Shown piece after piece: positions 7,586 through 12,905 of a stretch of 12,905 nucleotides of DNA. The stretch lies in the NCBI GenBank assembly GCA_045597045.1, contig JAZODN010000017.1:1-12905 (forward strand), read 5' to 3'. A program made the position numbers and the translations under genes. The DNA comes from SIG588 sp045597045 (GTDB lineage: Bacteria; Bacillota; Clostridia; Oscillospirales; Acutalibacteraceae). The notes beneath the pieces were generated by a model. The model searched no databases. It saw nothing but the letters and a program-made list of their open reading frames with translations, and had not been told where the DNA came from. Within the stretch, counting starts at the first letter, position 1, and each line of letters starts with the position of its first letter.

Positions 7586-8758
7586 TTATCCTCCCATAAC
7601 CAAACGGGTGATGTCGCTGTAAGTCACCACTAACATCAGCAGCAGCAGCAGGATCAACCCGATAAAATTCACAACCCCCTCATATTTCGCCGGTACCTTA
7701 CGGCGGAAAATGAGTTCAAACAGCAAAAAGACCAGTCGCCCACCGTCCAGTGCCGGCAACGGCAACAGATTAAACACGCCCACGTTCACGGTGATGAGGA
7801 TAATAAGCGTAAGCAAAGTACGCAGCCCTGCCAGTGTATCGGTATGCGTCACGGCATTTTGCACCGCATCACCGATCACGTCTACCGTACCGACGGGACC
7901 GGACAAATCGTTCAACCCGTATTTCCCCGTGAGAATATCCCCCAGGCTGCGCCACACCATTACACCGAGCGAATACTCGTTTTTCAGCGCAAACAGAAGC
8001 GTGTTGCCGAAGGTGCGCGGTTTGCCCACAATAACAAAATCGTATTCCAAGAACCGATTGCCCTCGGCATCGGTTTTCAGGTTAAACGTCACCCCGTCCA
8101 ACGCCGCTTTTTCGCTCGTCCCATCGGCCTTTGGGCGTTTGACCACCATATCAAACACACCGTCTTCATCACTTTGCAGTGCCGACACCATGTCGAAATC
8201 GGCGGTCACCACGCGGCGGCCGTTGATGCTGACGATGGTATCCCCTGCACGCAGACCCGTTTGATACGCCGGGGTGCTCTCCTCCAACGAATGAATGGTC
8301 GTGGTGGAAAACAGCACCTCACCGTTCACGTTGGGCGTTTGGCAAAAGGTGTAATTGACCAGCAACAGCACGTAGCCGAGCAGCAGATTCATTACCGCGC
8401 CCGCCACCACGATCAAAATGCGTTGCCACACCTTTTTTTGATAAAACGCACGCCCGTCATCGGGTGTCGCTTCCTTCTCCTTTTGAAAACCGCTGCCGCC
8501 GAGTGCTTTTGGCATTTCGGTGTCGGGGTCCTCCCCTTCCATCGCGCAAAAACCGCCAATCGGCAGCAAACGCAGGGTATATTTGGTTTCTCCACGACCG
8601 AATTTCAACAACTTCGGCCCCATACCGATGGCAAACTCGTTCACCTTCACGCCGCAGAGTTTCGCCACAATAAAATGTCCGAACTCATGCAGCACAATGA
8701 TAACACCGAAAATCAGCAACGCTGCCGCAATTTTGCCCACGGTTACCAACACCGTCAT
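7586..8758 (-). CDS. rseP: Site-2 intramembrane zinc metalloprotease, RseP/RasP family (M50)
   Basis: This is a polytopic membrane protease that cuts within the membrane, in Bacillus (RasP) acting on anti-sigma factors and leftover signal peptides. I start it at the ATG at 8758 (390 residues), not at an upstream in-frame start at 8785. The ATG at 8758 has AAAGGA 7 bases before it, and the N-terminus MTVLVTVGKI then leads straight into the first membrane helix. Residues about 8-33 are helix 1 with the zinc motif H24-E25-x-x-H28. A second helix is at about 112-136. A PDZ domain follows, with the typical TPAYQTGLRAGDTIVSINGR at 162-181. A helix near 313-334 precedes LPALDGGR, where D338 is the third zinc ligand, and a last helix is at about 362-380. 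It lies 4 bases after dxr, as in Bacillus. Its substrates are not shown by the sequence. Confidence 0.95.
   Translation of the reverse strand: MTVLVTVGKIAAALLIFGVIIVLHEFGHFIVAKLCGVKVNEFAIGMGPKLLKFGRGETKYTLRLLPIGGFCAMEGEDPDTEMPKALGGSGFQKEKEATPDDGRAFYQKKVWQRILIVVAGAVMNLLLGYVLLLVNYTFCQTPNVNGEVLFSTTTIHSLEESTPAYQTGLRAGDTIVSINGRRVVTADFDMVSALQSDEDGVFDMVVKRPKADGTSEKAALDGVTFNLKTDAEGNRFLEYDFVIVGKPRTFGNTLLFALKNEYSLGVMVWRSLGDILTGKYGLNDLSGPVGTVDVIGDAVQNAVTHTDTLAGLRTLLTLIILITVNVGVFNLLPLPALDGGRLVFLLFELIFRRKVPAKYEGVVNFIGLILLLLLMLVVTYSDITRLVMGG
7589..7595 (-). promoter_or_regulatory. Ribosome binding site of ispG, inside the last codons of rseP
   Basis: GGGAGGA is formed by the final Gly-Gly codons of the protease gene (ATG GGA GGA TAA) and stands 8 bases before the ispG ATG. 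The C-terminal Gly-Gly may be kept for this DNA role rather than for the protein, which is an inference. Confidence 0.75.
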
Positions 8759-8762
8759 ACCG

Positions 8763-9923
8763 TCATCCTTTCTGTACCTGTGCAATCACCGCTTGCCGTG
8801 CTTCGCGGTCGGCCTCCAACACGTCGGAAAGCGTGTTCAGCGCCGGCCAGGTTCTTTCCAACATACGTGCGGCCGCCGATGTGATATCCAAAAAGCCGAT
8901 CTCACCCTTCAAAAACAGTGCCACCGCCTGTTCGTTTGCCGCATTCACCGCGGCCGGCGCGGTCCCCCCCACCCGCAATGCCTCGCGGCACAAATTCATG
9001 GCAGGGAAAGTAACGTTGTCCGGCTCAAAGAAGGTAAGCGTGCCGATTTTGGCAAGCGACAACGGCTCGGCCGGTGAGGCTACCCTTTCGGGATAGGTCA
9101 GCGCATACTGAATGGGAATGCGCATATCCGGCAGGCCGAGCTGTGCCAACACAGCGTTATCGTCGTATTCAATCAGCGAGTGAATAATGCTTTCACGGTG
9201 TACTACAATGTCAATTTTCTCCGGTGGCATATCGAACAGCCAGTGTGCTTCGATCAGCTCTAAGCCCTTGTTCATCATGGTGGCGGAATCAATGGTGATT
9301 TTGGCACCCATATCCCAGTTGGGATGACGCAACGCATCCGCTGCCGTAACCGTCGCCAACTGTTCGCGCGTTTTTCCAAAGAAAGGACCGCCCGAAGCGG
9401 TGAGGATCAACCGCTTCAGCGCCCGTTCCTTCGGAGCACCCTGCAAACACTGAAAAATGGCGGAATGCTCGCTGTCCACCGGCAGCAACCGTGCACCGTG
9501 CGCTTTCGCGGCAGCGGTCACCAATGCACCGCCTGCCACTAACGTTTCCTTGTTGGCCAGCGCCACGTCGTGTCCGGCGGTGAGCGCCGCCACCGTCGGC
9601 TGCAAACCGGCCACACCCACAATCGCATTCAGCACTACGTCTGCTTCGGGCAGTGCCGCCAATTCACACAAGCCCTCCTTGCCGGAGAGCACCTGCACCG
9701 GCAGATCCGCCACACGCACACGCAAGTCGGCGGCAGCCTGCTCGTCACTCATAGCGGCGTATAGCGGCCGAAAACGGCGAATCTGCTGTTCGATCAAATC
9801 CACCTGCCGATGCGCCGTAAGCGCCAACACCGTATAACCGGCTTGCTCTACCACATCGAGTGCCTGCGTACCGATCGAGCCGGTACTGCCCAGCAGCACC
9901 AAACGTTTGTTATCACCTTTCAT
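8763..9923 (-). CDS. dxr: 1-deoxy-D-xylulose-5-phosphate reductoisomerase
   Basis: Dxr makes 2-C-methyl-D-erythritol 4-phosphate from DXP with NADPH, the first committed step of the MEP isoprenoid pathway and the target of fosmidomycin. The 386 residues are typical of the family. The N-terminal Rossmann part carries GSTGSIG at 12-18. The catalytic metal is bound by D150 and E152 (VDSEHSAIFQCL) and E222. TASGGPF at 175-181, HPNWDMG at 200-206 and N218-K219 (MMNKGLE) form the substrate site. The C-terminal four-helix domain includes AANEQAVALFL near 328-338. The start at 9923 has AAAGGAG 7 bases upstream. It follows cdsA by 12 bases and precedes the protease gene by 4. Full length with all key residues, so expected to be active. 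Confidence 0.98.
   Translation of the reverse strand: MKGDNKRLVLLGSTGSIGTQALDVVEQAGYTVLALTAHRQVDLIEQQIRRFRPLYAAMSDEQAAADLRVRVADLPVQVLSGKEGLCELAALPEADVVLNAIVGVAGLQPTVAALTAGHDVALANKETLVAGGALVTAAAKAHGARLLPVDSEHSAIFQCLQGAPKERALKRLILTASGGPFFGKTREQLATVTAADALRHPNWDMGAKITIDSATMMNKGLELIEAHWLFDMPPEKIDIVVHRESIIHSLIEYDDNAVLAQLGLPDMRIPIQYALTYPERVASPAEPLSLAKIGTLTFFEPDNVTFPAMNLCREALRVGGTAPAAVNAANEQAVALFLKGEIGFLDITSAAARMLERTWPALNTLSDVLEADREARQAVIAQVQKG
8766..8771 (-). promoter_or_regulatory. Ribosome binding site deciding the rseP start, inside the dxr 3' end
   Basis: AAAGGA is made by the last two sense codons of dxr (CAG AAA GGA TGA) and lies 7 bases before the ATG at 8758. It would be inside the coding region if the start at 8785 were used, so it argues for the shorter protein. 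Confidence 0.75.
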
Positions 9924-9930
9924 GCCTGTT

Positions 9931-9937
9931 CTCCTTT
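9931..9937 (-). promoter_or_regulatory. Ribosome binding site of dxr, overlapping the cdsA stop codon
   Basis: The cdsA stop TAA (9938-9936) runs directly into AGGAG, giving a strong AAAGGAG site 7 bases before the dxr ATG. This arrangement favours coupled translation. Confidence 0.75.
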
Positions 9938-10742
9938 ACACAATCGGCCACCACTGTATCCACACAAGCAGCCATATCGCCACCGGCAACACGCTGTCGA
10001 AGCGATCCATCACGCCGCCGTGACCGGGCATAATGTTGCCGTAATCCTTCACACCGAAACGGCGCTTTACCACCGAAGCAAAAAGATCGCCACACACCGA
10101 AAGCGGTGCGCCGACCACCGCGGCCAAAAGCAGGGAAACCCAGTTTACCGCCACCGCATGATCGCACAACAAAACATACAGATACCCCGTAAGTGCCGAA
10201 GCGGCCACCGACACGATAATACCGCCGACAAAGCCTTCCACCGTCTTTTTAGGGCTGATAACCGGGCAAAGCTTATGCTTGCCGCAGCACATGCCGGTGA
10301 AATAGGCACCCGTATCGCTGAGCCACGGAATAACCAACACCAAAAAAAGATAAAACAGACCGTCTTCACCATGTGCACGCAGGGCCGCCACGGCAGAAAA
10401 ACCGCCTACTGCTACCGCCGGCAACAACACTTTCAGTGCCAAGCGTTCGGGCGGCAGCGTTTCGTGTCTCCCGACCCCTTCCACCATCACATACAGCAAA
10501 TAGAGTGCCGCCACCGCCAAAGCCAATTCGCCGCCCAACAGCAAGCAGCTCGGCACTGCCACCGCCACCGCGGCAGCAGGCAAGCGGTCGCGCACGCCGA
10601 ATTCTGCCGCGCGCAGCAATTCAAAGGCAGCCAGACCGGAAAGCAATGCCACCGCCAACGTGACTCCAAGCACGTTGCCACACAGAATAACCGTCAATGC
10701 CACCGCCACGCCGATGACACCGCTGATAATTCTCGTTACCAT
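9936..10742 (-). CDS. cdsA: Phosphatidate cytidylyltransferase (CDP-diacylglycerol synthase)
   Basis: CdsA is an integral membrane enzyme that makes CDP-diacylglycerol from phosphatidic acid and CTP, the branch point for phosphatidylglycerol and other phospholipids. I start it at the ATG at 10742 (268 residues) with GAGGGA 6 bases upstream. An in-frame opening runs further back into uppS, but those 50 residues are charged, Cys/Gly-rich and unlike the family. Hydrophobic helices fill most of the chain (for example 6-42, 56-90, 103-121, 128-141, 173-192, 200-217). The family signature is in the C-terminal third: SDTGAYFTG at 142-150, SPKKTVEGFVGG at 163-174, and the CDP-DAG synthase motif from S223 through KR, KD and PGHGGVMDRFDS at 239-250. 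It lies 23 bases after uppS. Confidence 0.97.
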   Translation of the reverse strand: MVTRIISGVIGVAVALTVILCGNVLGVTLAVALLSGLAAFELLRAAEFGVRDRLPAAAVAVAVPSCLLLGGELALAVAALYLLYVMVEGVGRHETLPPERLALKVLLPAVAVGGFSAVAALRAHGEDGLFYLFLVLVIPWLSDTGAYFTGMCCGKHKLCPVISPKKTVEGFVGGIIVSVAASALTGYLYVLLCDHAVAVNWVSLLLAAVVGAPLSVCGDLFASVVKRRFGVKDYGNIMPGHGGVMDRFDSVLPVAIWLLVWIQWWPIV

Positions 10743-10748
10743 AGTGTT

Positions 10749-10754
10749 TCCCTC
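10749..10754 (-). promoter_or_regulatory. Ribosome binding site deciding the cdsA start
   Basis: GAGGGA lies 6 bases before the ATG at 10742 within the 23-base gap after uppS. It supports the short cdsA start over the in-frame extension that would overlap uppS. Confidence 0.65.
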
Positions 10755-10765
10755 TTTTCGAAGAT

Positions 10766-11509
10766 TCAAACGCCGCCAAAGCGACGGTTGCGCCGTGCGT
10801 ATTCCGCCAGCGCCGCATCCATGTCTGCCGGTGTAAAGTCCGGCCACAGGATATCGTCCATAAACACATATTCCGCATACGCCGCCTGCCAAATGAGGTA
10901 ATTCGACAAACGGTGTTCTCCACTGGGGCGCACGATCAGATCGGGATCCGGTTGACCGGCGGTATAGAGGTGTGCTTCGATCGTTTCTTCGGTGATCTCC
11001 TCAGGCGAGAGCGCACCCGACTGCACCTTGCGCGCCACCTCACGCACGGCGGCGGTCAATTCATGCCGCCCACCGTAGTTCAATGCGATGTTCAAACACA
11101 TACCGTCTTTTTGCGCCGTGCTTTCTTCCGCTTCTTCGATCAAAGCACGGATATCCTCTGCCAGCGGTGCACGGTCGCCCAAAAAGCGCACGCGGATATT
11201 CTCTTTTTTAAAATCACGCAACGATTCACGCAGATAATCGCGCAGGAGGTTCATAATAGCCTGTACCTCCTCAGGAGGACGGCGCCAATTCTCAGTGGAA
11301 AACGCATATACCGTGACGTAACCGATACCGCGCGCTTCGCAATGCTTCACAATGGTGCGAAACACCTTCGCCCCCGTCACGTGGCCTGCCGTGCGCGGCA
11401 AACCGCGTTTTTTAGCCCAACGACCGTTGCCGTCCATGATGATCGCCACATGCTGCGGCAGCACAGCAGGTTGCGGTGCCTCCTGCCCCTTTTTCTTGAA
11501 CAACGCCAT
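10766..11509 (-). CDS. uppS: Undecaprenyl diphosphate synthase (cis-prenyltransferase)
   Basis: UppS adds eight isopentenyl units to farnesyl diphosphate to give C55 undecaprenyl diphosphate, the lipid carrier for peptidoglycan and other wall polymers. I choose the ATG at 11509 (247 residues), because AAGGAGG lies 8 bases before it. A second in-frame ATG at 11515 would be only 2 bases from that site, and a longer TTG start would run through the hairpin into frr. Conserved regions are all present: IIMDGNGRWAKKRG at 23-36 with the Mg-binding D26, AGHVTGA at 41-47, VYAFSTENWRRP at 67-78, NIALNYGGRHE at 140-150, and DLIVRPSGEHRLSNYL at 190-205 with R194 and R200. Its isoprenoid supply comes from the MEP genes dxr and ispG in the same cluster. 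Confidence 0.98.
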   Translation of the reverse strand: MALFKKKGQEAPQPAVLPQHVAIIMDGNGRWAKKRGLPRTAGHVTGAKVFRTIVKHCEARGIGYVTVYAFSTENWRRPPEEVQAIMNLLRDYLRESLRDFKKENIRVRFLGDRAPLAEDIRALIEEAEESTAQKDGMCLNIALNYGGRHELTAAVREVARKVQSGALSPEEITEETIEAHLYTAGQPDPDLIVRPSGEHRLSNYLIWQAAYAEYVFMDDILWPDFTPADMDAALAEYARRNRRFGGV

Positions 11510-11517
11510 CGACATGA

Positions 11518-11524
11518 CCTCCTT
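11518..11524 (-). promoter_or_regulatory. Ribosome binding site deciding the uppS start, next to a hairpin
   Basis: AAGGAGG is a near-perfect match to the 16S rRNA tail. It is 8 bases from the ATG at 11509 and 2 from the ATG at 11515, so the former is preferred. Its 5' end directly touches the U-tract of the hairpin in the frr-uppS gap. Confidence 0.85.
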
Positions 11525-11567
11525 AAAAAGTAAGACTCCGACACAGCGGCGGAGTCTTTGCTTTTTT
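11525..11567 (-). terminator. Hairpin with U-tract between frr and uppS, candidate partial terminator
   Basis: A perfect 9-base inverted repeat (AAGACTCCG at 11532-11540 and CGGAGTCTT at 11550-11558) with a 9-base loop lies in the 65-base gap. Read on the minus strand it is followed by A-C and then five U (11529-11525). Read on the plus strand it is followed by UUGCUUUUUU, so the element could end transcription in both directions. In the operon direction the U-tract is short and offset by two bases, so a leaky terminator or attenuator is more likely than a full stop. It may set the level of the envelope genes below that of pyrH-frr. The stem could also protect the end of processed pyrH-frr mRNA. 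Confidence 0.6.
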
Positions 11568-11574
11568 ACTGACT

Positions 11575-12129
11575 TTACAGTTCCATGATCTCCTTTTCCT
11601 TTGCCGCAGCAAGGTCGTCGATCTCTTTGCAATATTTATCGGTCAGGGTCTGCATCTTCTTTTCGCCGTTCGCCTGATCGTCTTCGGTGATCTCGTTGTT
11701 CTTCTTCATCGCCTTCAACTTTTCCAGTGCGTCACGACGAATGCCGCGTATCGACACCTTAAAGTCCTCACCCATCTTCAGCACGCTTTTGCCGAGATCG
11801 CGACGGCGTTCTTCTGTCAGCGGCGGGAACATCAAGCGAATAACCGTACCGTCGTTTTGCGGATTGATACCAATATCCGACACCTGAATGGCTTTTTCGA
11901 TCGCCTTGAGCGTGGTTTTATCCCACGGCTGGATCATCAGGGTGCGTGCATCCGGCACCGACACCGCCGCCATCTGATTCACCGGCGTTTCCACGCCGTA
12001 ATAATCCACGCGCACTTTATCCAGCACGGCCGGATTGGCGCGGCCGGCACGGATCGCCGCATACTCGTTCATCAAGCTCTGCACAGACTTTTGCATTTTC
12101 TCTTCAGTTGCACGAAACAGTTCTTTCAT
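11575..12129 (-). CDS. frr: Ribosome recycling factor
   Basis: Frr splits the post-termination ribosome together with EF-G. The protein is 184 residues, the usual size. It shows the long three-helix bundle (domain I, formed by the N-terminal 30 and the C-terminal 80 residues) with IRAGRANPAVLDKV near 26-39, and the small beta domain around 40-100 with PWDKTTLKAIEKAI and DIGINPQNDGTVIRLMFPPLTEERR. I start it at the ATG at 12129: AGGAGG lies 8 bases upstream, while a GTG directly before it has a shorter 5-base spacing. It follows pyrH by 18 bases, the same pair order found in most bacteria (rpsB-tsf-pyrH-frr). Confidence 0.98.
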   Translation of the reverse strand: MKELFRATEEKMQKSVQSLMNEYAAIRAGRANPAVLDKVRVDYYGVETPVNQMAAVSVPDARTLMIQPWDKTTLKAIEKAIQVSDIGINPQNDGTVIRLMFPPLTEERRRDLGKSVLKMGEDFKVSIRGIRRDALEKLKAMKKNNEITEDDQANGEKKMQTLTDKYCKEIDDLAAAKEKEIMEL

Positions 12130-12137
12130 CACACAAA

Positions 12138-12143
12138 CCTCCT
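12138..12143 (-). promoter_or_regulatory. Ribosome binding site deciding the frr start
   Basis: AGGAGG in the 18-base pyrH-frr gap is 8 bases from the ATG at 12129 and 5 bases from the GTG at 12132, so the ATG is the better start. Confidence 0.75.
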
Positions 12144-12147
12144 GTTT

Positions 12148-12852
12148 TTATCGCACGATGGTGCCAATGGGCTCACCGCCGATGGCACGCACAATGTTCT
12201 GCGGATCATCCAAATTGCAAACCAAAATGGGCAAGCCGTTTTCGCGGCAAAGCGAAGCCGCCGCGGCATCCATCACCTTCAGTTCTTTGTTCAGCACTTC
12301 GGTGAAGGTCAGTTCGTCATATTTCACGGCGTTGGGATTGATCTTAGGATCGCTGTCATACACACCGTCCACCATGCTGGCTTTCAGTATAATATCCGCT
12401 TCGATTTCCGCTGCACGCAGCGCTGCTGCCGTATCGGTGGAAAAGAAGGGGTTGCCGGTGCCGCAACCGAACACCACAACGCGGCCCTTTTCCAAATGAC
12501 GCACCGCACGGTTACGAATGTAAGGTTCTGCGATCTCGTTCATGGCAATCGCCGTCTGCACGCGCACTTCACAGCCCAACTGTTCCAAACCGTCGGCCAA
12601 AGCCAATGCATTGATGGTGGTAGCAAGCATGCCCATGTGATCCGCACGGGTGCGGTCCATCTTGCCGCTGGAACGGCCACGCCAAAAGTTGCCGCCGCCA
12701 ACCACAACGGCGATCTCGGCGCCGGCATCGTGACATTCCTTTACTGCGGAGCAAACGGTCAAAACGGTGTCGAAATCCAGACCCGTTTTCTTTTCGCCCG
12801 CCATAGCTTCACCGCTGAGTTTCAACAATACGCGCTTATACTTCGGTGTCAT
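12148..12852 (-). CDS. pyrH: UMP kinase (uridylate kinase)
   Basis: PyrH phosphorylates UMP to UDP with ATP and is the bacterial hexameric amino-acid-kinase-fold enzyme, usually controlled by GTP and UTP. I start it at the ATG at 12852 (234 residues; Bacillus about 240) because it begins MTPKYKRVLLKLSGEA like the family. A GGGAG lies about 10 bases upstream. A TTG 13 codons further back gives a non-homologous tail. Motifs: KLSGEAM at 11-17 (phosphate binding), VVVGGGNFWRGR at 49-60, DHMGMLATTINALAL at 71-85, GTGNPFFSTDTAA at 131-143 (UMP site), and KASMVDGVYDSDPK at 157-170 (ATP site). It is the first gene visible; rpsB and tsf would be expected outside the window. Confidence 0.98.
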   Translation of the reverse strand: MTPKYKRVLLKLSGEAMAGEKKTGLDFDTVLTVCSAVKECHDAGAEIAVVVGGGNFWRGRSSGKMDRTRADHMGMLATTINALALADGLEQLGCEVRVQTAIAMNEIAEPYIRNRAVRHLEKGRVVVFGCGTGNPFFSTDTAAALRAAEIEADIILKASMVDGVYDSDPKINPNAVKYDELTFTEVLNKELKVMDAAAASLCRENGLPILVCNLDDPQNIVRAIGGEPIGTIVR

Positions 12853-12905
12853 ACTATTCCACTCCCAAACTTTAAATATGTTGAAATGCAAACCATTATG
12901 TTCAT
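12853..12905 (-). other. Partial leader upstream of pyrH
   Basis: These 53 bases hold the pyrH ribosome binding site and AT-rich sequence. A CATAAT at 12900-12895 resembles a -10 box about 40 bases before the pyrH start, but any -35 box would lie beyond the window. I see no coding sequence, hairpin or RNA element in it. Confidence 0.3.

Noticed and set aside
10743..10892. 50-residue N-terminal extension of cdsA overlapping uppS
   Set aside because: The stretch is unlike the family, overlaps the conserved uppS end, and a good ribosome binding site exists before the ATG at 10742.
11510..11632. Longer uppS start reaching into frr
   Set aside because: It would translate through the hairpin and the strong AAGGAGG site and has no likeness to UppS N-termini.
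12132..12132. GTG one codon before the frr ATG as the start
   Set aside because: The ATG at 12129 has the better 8-base distance to AGGAGG and gives the usual frr N-terminus.
12895..12900. CATAAT as a promoter -10 box for the operon
   Set aside because: No -35 box can be seen because the window ends; the usual promoter for this cluster would be further upstream, before rpsB or tsf.

Overview
The window looks like a chromosomal segment of a low- to mid-GC Gram-positive bacterium of the class Clostridia, probably an Oscillospirales/Ruminococcaceae-type gut lineage. The main pointers are a PolC-type replicative polymerase, the gene order pyrH-frr-uppS-cdsA-dxr-rseP-ispG-polC, strong AGGAGG-type ribosome binding sites, and a secreted leucine-rich-repeat protein with CxxC repeats of a kind common in such genomes. 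The taxonomic placement is an inference from gene content and protein style, not from a marker search.

All nine genes lie on the minus strand and read from the right edge to the left edge, with spacers of 4 to 65 bases. Right to left they are: pyrH (UMP kinase, 12852-12148), frr (ribosome recycling factor, 12129-11575), uppS (undecaprenyl diphosphate synthase, 11509-10766), cdsA (CDP-diacylglycerol synthase, 10742-9936), dxr (DXP reductoisomerase, 9923-8763), rseP/rasP (site-2 intramembrane protease, 8758-7586), ispG (HMBPP synthase, 7580-6540), polC (DNA polymerase III alpha, 6527-2160), and a BspA-like leucine-rich-repeat exported protein (2132 to beyond base 1).

Functionally the block links nucleotide supply and translation (pyrH, frr) to envelope precursor synthesis. 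dxr and ispG are two steps of the MEP isoprenoid pathway. uppS turns the resulting isoprenoids into the C55 lipid carrier for the cell wall. cdsA makes the activated precursor for phospholipids. rseP/rasP is a membrane protease of regulated intramembrane proteolysis, and polC replicates the chromosome. This is the well-known conserved cluster of Firmicutes, here with ispG present and without the proS that Bacillus has before polC.

Most downstream ribosome binding sites lie in or directly on the end of the gene before, which suggests translational coupling. The exception is frr-uppS, where a 65-base gap holds a strong hairpin with U/A tracts on both sides, a candidate partial terminator.

The least ordinary part is the left 2.1 kb. 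It is one continuous minus-strand frame that runs off the window edge with no stop. It encodes a signal peptide, six or seven LRR_5/BspA-type repeats, a large central region of unrecognised, probably beta-rich folds, and Cys-x-x-Cys repeats. It starts only 27 bases after polC, with its own ribosome binding site and no terminator in between. I found no RNA genes, mobile elements, CRISPR arrays or clearly novel multi-gene system. There is no gene-free stretch over 300 bases.
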